A stretch of DNA of 64,000 nt from Melastoma dodecandrum (taxonomy: Eukaryota; Streptophyta; Magnoliopsida; Myrtales; Melastomataceae), in assembly GCA_029817715.1 (NCBI GenBank), contig JARUPY010000054.1:248001-312000 (forward strand). The letters are read 5' to 3'. The position numbers were made by a program, and so were the translations under genes. Under the pieces are notes generated by a model. It ran no database searches, had not been told where the DNA came from, and worked only from the letters and a program-made list of their open reading frames with translations. This document shows, piece after piece, positions 33,100-44,035 of the stretch (position 1 is its first letter; each line of letters opens with the position of its first letter).

Positions 33100-35960
33100 G
33101 TCGTTGCCTAAGAGTTTGTACCGTACTGTGCAGAGACCATGTGCCTACACAGTTGACAACGGACGGAGGTGAAGTTAGCTCATGTACTTCGACTCTCGCT
33201 TGGGGAGATTATGATAAAGTTGGGTATTCGCTGGGGATATGAGATGAATATGCCCATCTCGATGGTCGTTCTGGAAGAATATGCTTGTATATTCTACTCT
33301 TGTTAAGGAATGCGGTGTTTGCAACCGACTCCAACTGGGCAAATGGAGGTATGACTCTGTCTAGGAAATGATAAGAAATTTGTTAGAGAGTAGTGTAGGT
33401 GATACTAACTTTCAATATGATTATCCTTGGTGACAACAAAGGCAATCTCGAAGCTTTGGTTCCACCCGACCGCCCACGCCTTGGTTCGTAATGCAAGATG
33501 TTCATGTACCTACACTCGCCAAAGGGCGGACAACAAGTGAACTCATGTAACTGGTTCCGTGGAGAAAGTATTAAAATTGGATTAATACTCCCTTTCATGT
33601 CTTTTCCCAATTGCGTCTTTGTCGGATATGATCAAAGGATTGGCGAAATGCTACTCTTGTCATGAACTACTATATAAGGTTGCTCATGTACCTGTCAAAC
33701 AGATGGCGAGAAAATAAGTGAGTTCGTGTAACTTGTTTCTTTTAGAGTATAAACAAAGTTTTCTCCTATAACCCCGTTTTGTATGAGGCGAAGTAGAGTG
33801 TTGGTACTTCCCTTTTTATGTGATTTCATCATTACGTCTCCGTCTGCAGAAATCGAAGGATTGATGAAATTCTACTCTTGCCTTGTGTCCGTTGTATAAG
33901 GTTGCTCATGTACCTATCAAACGGATAATGAGAAAATAAGAGGGTTCGTGCAACTTGTTTATTTTAGTGTAGAAACGATGTTTGCTCATGTAACTTCGTT
34001 TTTTTTTTTTGCGAGAAAGGTGAAGTAGAGTGTTGGTACTTCCCTTTTATGTTTCGCCAGTGCATCTTTGTTCGCAGGAATCAAAGGATTGGCGAAATCT
34101 ACTCGTGCCTTGTGTCTGTTGTATAAGGGTGCTCATGTACCTATCAAATAGATGACGAGAAACAAGTAAGTTCATGTGACTTGTTTTTGTTAGAGTAAGA
34201 ATAAAGTTTGCTCATGTAACTTCATTTGTAAGAAAAGTGAAGTAGAGTTTTGGTACTTCCCTTTTGTATGGTTTCGTCATTACGCCTTCGTCCGATGGAA
34301 TCGAAGATTTGACGAAGTGGCTACTTTGGTTTTGTATCCATTGTATAAGGTTGCTCATGTACCTATCAAACAAATAACAAGAAAACAAGTGTCTTCGTGC
34401 AACTTGATTCTTTTAGAGTGGAAATGAAATTTGCTCATGTAATTTCATTTATAAGAAAGGTGAAGTGGAGCTTTGATACTTCCATTTGTATAATTTTGCC
34501 AGTGCATCTTCGTCCAAAGGAATCAAAGGATTTGACGAAATTGCGACAAGACTTTGGCGTGAAGTTTTGCCACCCTTGCCTTTGTCATAGGAGTTGTGTA
34601 CCATTCGTGTGAGGAGCTCTTATACCTGCCCACGAGACAAAGGATGTAAACGGAATGAGCTCATGTAATTTCACTTAGCTTGATGAAGAGAGTAATATTT
34701 GTATTATTCTCCCTTTTCATGTTTATTGTCAGTGTTCTTTGCCCCAATTAACTCGCTGGGGATATAAAGAAGTTTGCTGACAAAGATTGTTCTAAAGCTT
34801 TGGTTTGAAACTTCATTGTTTGTCTTTGTTGTCTGCTTAAGACGCTCATATATTTTCATGTAATTTGTTGTCTTGTTGTCTTATTGATCATGAGTGTTGT
34901 TTTGAAGCTTTGATTCGAAAGTTGTCTTGATTGGCATGATAGGATGTTGTTGTATCTACATGTACCAAGGACAAAAATAAGTGAGTTTAGGTGACTTGTT
35001 TTCATAGAGAAGTATTGATCAAGGAACGAATACTTCCTTCATGTATGTCGTTGTTTTGTCAACGAAGGCTGTTTCGAGATTTTAGCTCGAAAATTTTCCA
35101 ACTGGCCACATTCACCTTCTCATCTGCCTAGGTTGTTTATGTGCCTATGAGACAAGCTGAAGGGCAAAACAAGTAAGTTCATGTAACTTGTTTTGCAAAG
35201 AAAGCATTTGTTAAGGAACATATACTCCCTTTCATGTTATTTGCCATTTTGTCAACTGAGAGTTATCCAAGATTGCTTAGTCTCGTCCCAAGATAGCTTG
35301 GAGATATGCCCCAGGATCGCTCGGAGATATGTCCATGATCACTCGGAGATTTGCCTCGGGATCGGTCGGGGATTTGCCCGAAGATCGCTCGGAGATTTAT
35401 CACAGGATTGTTCTCGTGTTGCCGTCATCATTGTTTTGCCAACGAAGGCTGTTTCGAAACTTTGACTCGAAACGTTTCCACCCTACCACCCTCGCCTTCG
35501 TCGCCTACCTAGGATGTTCACGTACCTATGAGATAAGCCGAATGGCAAAACAAGTAAGCTCGTATAACCTGTTTTGCGTAGAAAGTATTAGTTAAGGAAC
35601 GAATACTCCCTTTTATGTGATTCGTTGTCTTGAAAACGAGAATTTCTTCAAGATTGCTTGATGGTTTGCTCCAATAATACTTGGAGCTTTACCCTGCCGC
35701 CCGCGCCTGTTGTTGTCTGCTTAGGATGTTCCTGTCCCTATAAACGAATGTACGGTGAAAATAAGTAAACTCGTGTAACTTATTTTTGCAAAGAAAGTAT
35801 TAACTTGGGAACGAATACTTCCTCTCATGTTGTTCTGTTGTTTTGTTGACAACGAAAGATATTTCGAAGCATCGGATCAAAACTGTTTCAAGGCTTTGGC
35901 TCGAAACTTTACCACCCCGCCGCCCACGCCTTCTTAACATGCGACAAGGGCTAATCATTC
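33100..35960. repeat. Degenerate tandem repeat array, unit about 222 bp
   Basis: The phrase TGCTCATGTACCTRTCAAA recurs at 33681, 33903, 34130 and 34352, spaced 222, 227 and 222 bases. Each is followed by a GARAAAATAAGT..TTCGTG.AACTTG block and by TACTTCCCTTTT. More diverged units with the same phrase order extend left to about 33100 and right to about 35960, where AAAGAAAGTATT...GAATACTCCC is the clearest marker. No coding capacity is seen. Confidence 0.8.
35285..35410. repeat. Nested short tandem repeat, unit about 26 bp
   Basis: Within the larger array, a unit approximating GGATCGCTCGGAGATTTGCC is repeated about five times with substitutions. Confidence 0.7.
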
Positions 35961-36740
35961 ATGTGGTGGGCCGATGTGGATCGACGGGCCGCTCATATGG
36001 GGGCTAATTCTCATCGATCTTCGAGGCGGTGGTTGACCTTCTCTCCTTTTCTTTGAGGTGAGTTCCTAAAAGTCGAACTTTGGTTGAATTGACCATTTGG
36101 GTACCTTAGACAAGTTCGAATGGAGTTGCCCCTTTGTATTGGACGCATTGTTGGCATAATGAAGAAGGCTGACAACGAGACGCAAGTTAGAGGATTTGTC
36201 TTCCGATGTTGAGGATTGAAAATTGGATTGTAAATTGAGGATTGGGGCTTGGGATGAGCGGAAGAATATAGCCTCGACGAAAAAGCTGAGAAGGACGTTC
36301 TTGTTGGTGCTGAAGTTACGGCGGCTGATTATAACTTTGGTTAGGATTATCCGATTTAATTGAAATTTGAACTAAAAGATCTGATAATTGTCTGAAAAAA
36401 ACGGGGAGGCTTTAGCTCAGAGGATTTCAGAGATCCTTCGGAGAATCTCTGATTATTTTTTTTTTTTGTGGGGATAAAGGTGATAGGAATGTCAAAAGGG
36501 TTACAGGAATTGTGTCTAGGTTCTTCCTGATGAGACAATGAAGGTAAGATATTTTTTAATAGGGAATGTAATATTTTTTGGGGGAGTGATGGAGGGGATT
36601 GAATCGTGATTAATATACGATGCAGAAATCTCGAATGACTTAAATGTGATTAGGAGATAGTCGGTGATTAGATTTTGTTTGAAATTCTTGAAAGATAAAT
36701 ATTTGTGGGAAAATTTGTAGTATTACATCCATCTTAGTAA
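35961..36740. other. Non-coding spacer
   Basis: No gene, RNA or clear repeat was recognised between the tandem array and the copia remnant on the other strand. Confidence 0.5.
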
Positions 36741-36747
36741 GACTACT

Positions 36748-38110
36748 TCAAATCTCCAAGTTTGCGCATTTCAATTTTATGCACCAGACCTTCAAAAATT
36801 GTTGTAGGCAAAGTCTTTGTGCCGACGAGCGCATTTGTTGAACATCAATATCACCACTCTTCTGAAGATCATGGGTGAAAAAGAATTTCTTGCTTTTCAA
36901 AATAGTATGTTTCGATGCGATATCTACGAGACAGTCGCAATTTTCATTGGTCGAGAATTCGCTTCCGGGAGCCTCCATTTTCTTCATAAATAAAATATTA
37001 ATTTTTAATGATATACAAAATTACATAAGAAAATAAAAATAATAGTAATAAAAGAATCCAAAATATAAAAGTAAGTTTATAAATGTTTAATTTGCAAAAC
37101 AAAACGTATAATTAGGTAATCATAAAATTTCATTTAGAAATAAACAAATACATAAGAGAAATAAAATTAAATAACATTATTATTATTATTTTCATGCTCG
37201 TCAAGAAAATCAGCTATATCAAATTGGGAGAAATCATCAAAGCCAAAATCTATTTTATCATCACCGGAAGCCATTTTTCCTTCATCGAAAACAAAGTTCG
37301 TCTCAATCGCCCTTTTTTTCTTTTAGTGACTCTTGATAGAGATCGGTCAAATATTTTGGCGTATGACAAGTACGTGACCAGTGGTCCTTCATACTGCAAC
37401 GATAACATTTATTCTCTACAGTCTTGTTGCATTGACCATTTCTTCATCATGCATCTCCGTCAATAATAGTTTCTCCACATAATTTCAATTGCGAAGTAAT
37501 TCGAAATAACGACGAATTGTATTCGCTCACCGAATTAAAATCTTGAAGGCGCAAATGCAGCCAATCAAACTAAGCCTTTCAAATTATTCCACAGGACCAA
37601 CGGATCTTTCACAGTGAGATACTCAATTTTTAAACCTTCGTGAAGATGGCGGCGAAGAAAGATCATTGCTTTGGCCTTATTTTGGTCTAACGCCGTGTTT
37701 TGATCATTGATGGAGGATTCGCTTTTAGGAATTGATGATCGGTGAATCCTCTTCTGGGAATCGAGATTTGGTACGAATAAACCTTTCGATAATAAAAATA
37801 TTGAAATAATGTGTAGGATTACCGTTTACAAACTCCACATAATCGTTGATTTAGCGCCCTTTCAATCCGTGAAGAATCTTACATACGATCGCCGTTTTCT
37901 TTTCTTTCCTCGTTGTCCGGCAGAGCTTCGTGCTGATAACGTGTTGTAAAATAAAGAACGGGAAAGAGGAAGAAGGAAAACGAGAGAATATAATGTGGAG
38001 CGAAAGGGGGGAGAATTTCTTATTGATTTCTGAGATCGTATACAATAGATGTCATTTCTATTTATAAAGATTTTACAAGGGAAAGAATCTAAAAACATTA
38101 TAACAGAATG
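36748..38110 (-). mobile_element. Copia-type remnant (LTR end, primer-site region, gag pieces) on the minus strand
   Basis: At about 37920-37950 the minus strand reads AACACGTTATCAGCACGAAG, the LTR-to-leader junction of one plant copia lineage. Upstream of it on that strand (37950-38110) is LTR-like sequence with TATAAATAGAAATGACATC. Downstream, around 37700-37580, is KAKAMIFLRRHLHEGLKIEY followed by LTVKDP and LWNNLKG, a gag block. Around 37350-37190 is the end of gag with SASGDDK-like and DFGFDDFSQFD segments. Stops and frame changes interrupt it throughout. There is no pol. Confidence 0.6.
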
Positions 38111-40362
38111 AATAATAAATAATTATAATAAATGTGTATTTACAATGGATACGTTTTAAACGGCAAACTTAATAGGATTGACAAAATATTTTTGGAACCC
38201 AGTAAAAAGGTCGTGAGTGTGTTTGTGTCCGAACGAAAATTCACCTACTTTTCCGTGAATTGCGGGAGAGCAATTAGTACGCGTTTTGGCCATAAAAAAC
38301 AAGTTTCTTTTCTTTTCTGTAAAAAAGAAAAACTTCGATTAAAGTTGAAGCAACATTTTGAAGTACAAACCACGACATAAGTAAGTCATCCCCGACAAAC
38401 AATCAATATTATTAGCGTGTTCTTTGATGTCCCGCGGAACCAACGTGGACTTGCAGCATGTTGGAAGTCAAGACCGTGATTCCAACATGTTGATTATGAA
38501 CGTACCCCTGGGGCACAAAGACCCGAGTCTTGTGAGCTTGCTTTAATCGGAGGAGGATGATGATGATGTAGTTGGACGGACTTGTATGTCATGAGATAGA
38601 AGAAGAAGAAGGAAAAAGAAGAAAGAGGCGGGAAACAGATAAGAAGACTGACAAATAGTTGATATTAGAATTGACAAGTTAGATACAAAAGTTGTTGTTA
38701 CATAAAGCGGTTGAATAAATAGAGGAGGCGGAGGTTAGGTTGTTCTTGTAGATTGTTGTTTTCCTTCTTCTCTGTACAAATTCCACCATTGAATGAAGAA
38801 TCTGATTGAAGTTCTTGTGCAATCAATCCATCTTCATTCTCTTGAGTCCCTTGATCATCTGCGATCCTAGGAGTCCATTCTATTGTATCCAGGAAGATGT
38901 CTTTTCGTTGGATTCGATAGAACCCGGTCACATGCCCAACTGGCATCACCATCGCCATTGAACCTATATTTTGCAACCAGATTTAGTTGGTCGTACTACT
39001 TCTCTTGCTGGTGTTGTTCCATGAAATTTCACGCATAATTAAAATAAATCTACACTCTTAAAATTCATAACTAATCGTCCGCCGTAGGATGTAGCAGACA
39101 ATTGCTTGTCATCGCTTGCATCCTGACCTCCTTCCAATGACTCTTCCCGTGAAAAGCACGATCTACTTTGCTCTAAGATAAGGGCGTGTCCTGGAATAGG
39201 AAAACATAAAAAGTGTTCTAACAGCCCCATGTCTCCCACTTGAAGAGCCTCATTGACTATGGAAGTAAATCTTTGGCTGGACAGCTTCTTTCTTTATTCA
39301 TAGGCCCCGCCCATCCACACCGTTAGTTACTTTGCAGAATGCATTTCCAGTTTCTCACGGCATTCACCTCCACGGAACCTGCCACGAAACTTGCAAAGTC
39401 GACATACAAGGACATAGAGATTCTCCAATTGCAGAATGCATTTGTTTCAATAGTTAGTTGCAGTACAAACATAACTGAATCTAATTTCGATGGGAACACA
39501 GATATTTAGGGGAAAAAAAACCTTCCAAAGGATTTTGTTGCAGTTGATCACGACATGGACGACATGAATCATTCTTTTCATTGTCGTTTAAATCCCAGTT
39601 CTGGAGAACTGAAGGGGAGGGCTGGGATTACAGGTCGACAGTTTTGTTCGTTTCCACAACTCCATGCCTGTCAGACCTCAAGGTCATTGCACGACTGTAC
39701 CCGGTGTACAATGGCTTGAGCCTCGCAGCAATCCATTGTCCTCATCATCAACAAGGTGATGATGACGTATGCTCCCATTGAGGAAAAACTTCCATCACAT
39801 GCAACCCCCCCCCCCCCCAACTTTGCCAGGTAATGGGCTCTTGTTTAATCGAATATCATAGAACATTGCCGAATTCAAATATGTCTTCCTTCATAAACTA
39901 ACCGACCTTCATGGTGACCATTTACAGGACAATATTTTGCGTCAATCTTTATAGAATTAATTGCCTAAAGCAATCGAGCACAGCCCATTTCAACTAATTT
40001 ATAAGTAAAATCTTTGCTGAGCACAAATGCAGAAGCACCCTTGATTTCTCAGCAATGAATGGTAGTAAGGAAAAGGATGGGATGGCAATAAAGAGCTAAA
40101 CTTTCTGAAGATTCCGACGAGTAAAAGGGTTCTTGGAGGCCGGATATGCGATTATATTCAACAAATACCAAAGATGTTTGTTGTTCCAGTGAAAGACCCC
40201 TCTCCTACATTTTCTTATTCATTATAACAGATTGGCATTGTTGACAGGACAGACATTAAATGGAACATAACACTAAATAAATCATCCCTAGCACATGCTT
40301 GATTCAGTATTACTGACCAAGAAATCAACCATAGAGCAATTGAACGGGCGAAATGTGAAGGA
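38111..40362. other. Spacer with a C14 run and diverged WAKL flanking sequence
   Basis: No gene is supported. A run of 14 C lies at 39805-39818. Sequence around 39280-39420 (GGCCCCGCCC, TTCTCACGGCATTC, ACTTGCAAAGTC) resembles DNA upstream of other WAKL genes, for example near 43600 and 47080, so part is probably duplicated WAKL flank. Around 38700-38850 a TATA-like AATAAATAGAGGAGG is followed by LTR-like sequence, not further resolved. Confidence 0.4.
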
Positions 40363-43310
40363 TTACCAGCTCGTTGTAACGGTAAGGATGTCCTCATCGA
40401 CTGATGGCTCAGTTTCCACGAAATCAGCATCTGACCCATTAGCCGAGAAATCATGATATTCTGTCACTGAACTCATATTGCTTCCCTGGTTCTGCAGCAC
40501 AAGGGATGGAAATGCAATGTTCCTCACTTCTTCCAACTCAGCGGCTACTTCTTTCATCGATGGCCGGATCCTGCTGTTTAAGCCTAAGCATCTTTTGGTG
40601 AGAAGAGTGACCCTCCAGATCTCATCTTCTCCGCCGTTCTTCATGACGTCTGGGTCAAGAATCTTGAACAAGCTATTCTCCTCCAATGAAATGACGAAGT
40701 ATGTTGCCAGGCTCCTTCCCTCACGTTCGCACGACGAAGATATTGGTTTCTGTCAGGTTAAGAACTCCACAAGCAAAACACCAAAGCTGTACACGTCGCT
40801 CTTGTCAGTAAATTGATTTGACTGGAAGTATTCAGGATCTAGGTAACCGAGTGTTCCTCGCACCAGCGTCGTGACATGAGTCTGGTCAAGGGAAATGGGC
40901 TTAAAGGTACCGAAATCTGCTATCTTGGCTCCAAATTTCTCGTCCAGAAGGATATTGCTGGACTTGATGTCTCGATGGTTGATAGGCATGGATGCTGCCA
41001 AGTGTAAGTATGCCAAGGCCCCTGCAGTTTCTGTCCCAATTCAGAGACGTGTCTCCCAAGTTATGGGAAAATCCTCATTCGGGTCATGGAGATGCTGGTA
41101 AAAGAGTCCCGTTGGGTATGAACACATAAACCAGGAGAGGAACTTCTGTCTGAAGGCAACACCCGAGCAAGTTGACAATGTTCCTGTGATTTATTAGTGA
41201 TAAAATTACGAATTCGTTGATGAACTGTTCGAGGTTTCCTTCATCTACTGTGGTTGATCTTTTAATTGTCACAATTCGACCGCCTAATTATTGGCAATTA
41301 CTCTCTGCTCGTTTCAATCCGGCCGTATACAGAGACATCGAACAGAACTCGACGGGCGGCACGCCCAAAAACAATCTAAATCTCTTTAGATAAAGAAAGA
41401 ATACATGCCCTCCCTAGCGTCTGAGCTCGGCGTTGTCGCGAAGACCGAGCCTGGAGAGGACCATGGTGTAAGAATCCCAGTCGGTTTTTCGGAGATATTT
41501 CAACAACTGCTTCCTTCTTTGGACCATTTCTTCAAGGCCTTTGTATACGATCCCCTGTCGGCCATGTCCGAGGATTCGGCTCCTATTGAAGTTTTCTGTT
41601 GCAATCTCCATTTCCTTGGAGGAGAAGATCTTGCTCTTCTCGATGCATCCCTCGGGCGAATTGAGCTGTTGTTGCAGCAGAAGGCCCCCATTTCGTTTGA
41701 AGTTCTTCTGCTTGAGGCTTCGTTCCCTCCACCTTTTAACAAATTTCTATTGCCACCACATGAACAATAACAACAGTATCCCCCCAAGAGCAGAGCCGAT
41801 CGCTGCACCACCAGGAAGAACATTCATGATTAATCTTATGAGCTTTTATCACTTGTATTCAGCTACAAGGAATACCGCCAACAATAACTAGCAAAGATTC
41901 TTGTTGGATAGTCAGTCAAAGTACATCGTCTTGGATCACTTCTTTTTTTGAATCAATGCCCTTGCTGAGCTGCAGAAGAAGAGTTTTGGAGGAGCAGCAA
42001 GTATTCCTCAAAAACTATCAAGCTGCCTTTTCAATATTTCTCAATGAATGATTTCAAAGCAACTCCGTTATCCTAACATTCAATAAATAGATAATTCCAA
42101 TACAAAACATCTGACTAGTGTTTTACACGAAGAGTAACTACTCCTTGGAACAGATTGGATGAACAAATCATATGGTAAAGCAGGTCTGCTATGGATGAAC
42201 ATAAGCAAACAGTTATTTAGTTACCTGTAACCAGCTTGGTCCATTTCTTCCTTCCATAGTTGCAAAACAGGAAACCAACAGAGGCTCAGGGTGAAATTTG
42301 TGCTGTCCGCTGAAAAGACGAACATGACTCATTTTTACAGGCCAAGAATTTACTTGCAGTAGCAGATACATCATCGACTGAGTGACAAGATATATACCTA
42401 TGCAACCAGACCATCAAAAGAATCTACAGAAATTGCATGTATAGGACACCTTGTTTCTAAAAATTAGTCCTGACAAATTTACTCAGTGAGAGTGGACGGG
42501 AAAATGTATACTTACATACACATCCACCTTCTAGATAAAGGTTACCGAAGTAGCCGTTATCACAGAAACAACTGATAATACCCAGGACACTGAGATTATA
42601 GCAAATATGACCTGCTCTGTCCTCTCCATAATAATCAACATAGGCGGTTGAAGACAGTCGAGCACCAAGTGATGTATTCTCTCGTATCACCCAAGAAAGC
42701 TTCACAGGAAGAGGCTTTCAGGTAAAGCTATTTTCTAAGCTTCGTGACCACCAAGGAGATGCATCCCCTAGTAATGCATATGAGCAATCACCTCCCCCGC
42801 CTTCCCTGAAATCCACCTTAAATTCCTGGAGAGATGGAGGAATGCCAATCTTGCAACACCTGCTATCGTTGAAGCAAGTACCATCTTGGTCGAGTGAGTC
42901 GTATTGAATGCATCCACTCCTACAACCATATTCTTCTCTTTCGCTGCTAGTTACAAAGGCATGAACATTGCATCCAACCACAGTTAAGGAACTGTCGGAG
43001 AAGGAAAAGGGGCATTAGAAATCATGGGGTATTTAACTTCAATAACATTACAATTTGACGGGGCATTCTCCTCAAGTGAAATACTCAGGACCCCCAGGTT
43101 GGTCTTCTCCAGAACAGGCACTGGCGGAGTGAAGCCATTCCGGCAGTCAATCTCGTACCATTCATCCAAGAAGCAGCCAGGTCCTATCCCGAATGGGAAC
43201 AGGACAACAATGTCTCCACGATATTTCGCACACCTGGACAGAGGGGGTCTTGCCTGAACGATCAAAAGTAGTCCCAGCAGAAGCATCTCCACAAGGATAT
43301 GGATTACCAT
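40363..43310 (-). pseudogene. WAKL copy 5, inactivated by stops, frameshifts and an insertion
   Basis: The kinase exon (about 41812-40363) aligns with the intact gene at 44036. It carries a TGA in the segment just before the invariant [10 protein letters not shown] stretch (near 41045) and another TGA in the LTGQKP segment (near 40757), and is split by about 255 bases of foreign DNA at 41283-41537. The EGF exon is reduced to a trace near 42240. The GUB_WAK exon (43310 to about 42500) starts well (MVIHILVEMLLLGLL, then [19 protein letters not shown]) but breaks at about 42985 and 42718. Although HRDIKSSN and GYLDPEY persist, no functional receptor can be made. Confidence 0.88.
41283..41537 (-). 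pseudogene. Captured uS15-like ribosomal protein gene fragment
   Basis: On the minus strand the frame reads [20 protein letters not shown] followed by [16 protein letters not shown] and a stop, then about 130 bases resembling a 3' untranslated region. This matches the C-terminal half of S15/uS15 proteins of the organellar type encoded in plant nuclei. It interrupts the WAKL kinase exon between GTVYKG and the lysine-bearing strand (residues before TIKRST). No poly-A tail marks it as an mRNA copy. Both flanks continue the WAKL sequence. Confidence 0.8.
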
Positions 43311-44035
43311 CCGGAAATTCCTTCAGACAGAATTTTTTTAGCTAGCGGGATATCACCAATCTTATAGGCAGAAAGCTATAATGTTATCCTGAGTAAGACG
43401 CGAGATTTTGTGAACTAAAAATTGCAGACCTGTCACTCACGGCCAGTCCCTTCCTGGATGCTTCCTGGGAAGAACTCAAAAGGCTGTCACAGAATTGTAC
43501 GCATTATCATCGACCAAAATGGTCAACAGCCATAATATCACACACGTAAGAAAGAAGATTGTATACTTTTTGAAATCAGTCAGAAGCAGACAGCTTCTTT
43601 CCATATTGATATGCCCCATCATGCATTAGTAATGCTTAGGGAACATACCTCCCAGCTTTTAGTAACATTTTGTTCCGTGTACATTGGGAAAAACTCAGCA
43701 AAGCAGGTATCAGGCCAAAAGGACAGAGAAATCAACAGATAAGGATTGTGGAAAGCAATTACTTCAGCAGTTGATGCAATACATGTCAGCCCGACAGGAA
43801 AGAAAGAAATGCTTTCAGATGACTCCCACGGGTTCTTGATGGCCAGTCATGCAATCAGATTTAACATTTACGGATGATTATAACGACAGTTCTTGGCCTC
43901 TCTTATTCATTACAGGGGACTGGTATTGTTGACAGGGAATACATTAACTGCTTCATGACAGTAAAAAAGTTATCCTCAGAACCTAAGGGTCCGAGTAATC
44001 TGCGATAGAGCAGTAGAACTGGCAAACATGAATAA
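43311..44035. other. Spacer between WAKL copies 5 and 6
   Basis: This contains the 5' flank of copy 5 and the 3' flank of copy 6. The segment around 43590-43640 (CAGCTTCTTTCCATATTGAT, then ATGCCCCATCATGCATT) resembles the flanks of other copies. No separate gene is present. Confidence 0.5.

Noticed and set aside
33681..34352. Regularly spaced repeats as a possible CRISPR array
   Set aside because: The whole 222-bp unit is repetitive, with no short identical repeat separated by unique spacers, and the DNA is from a plant.
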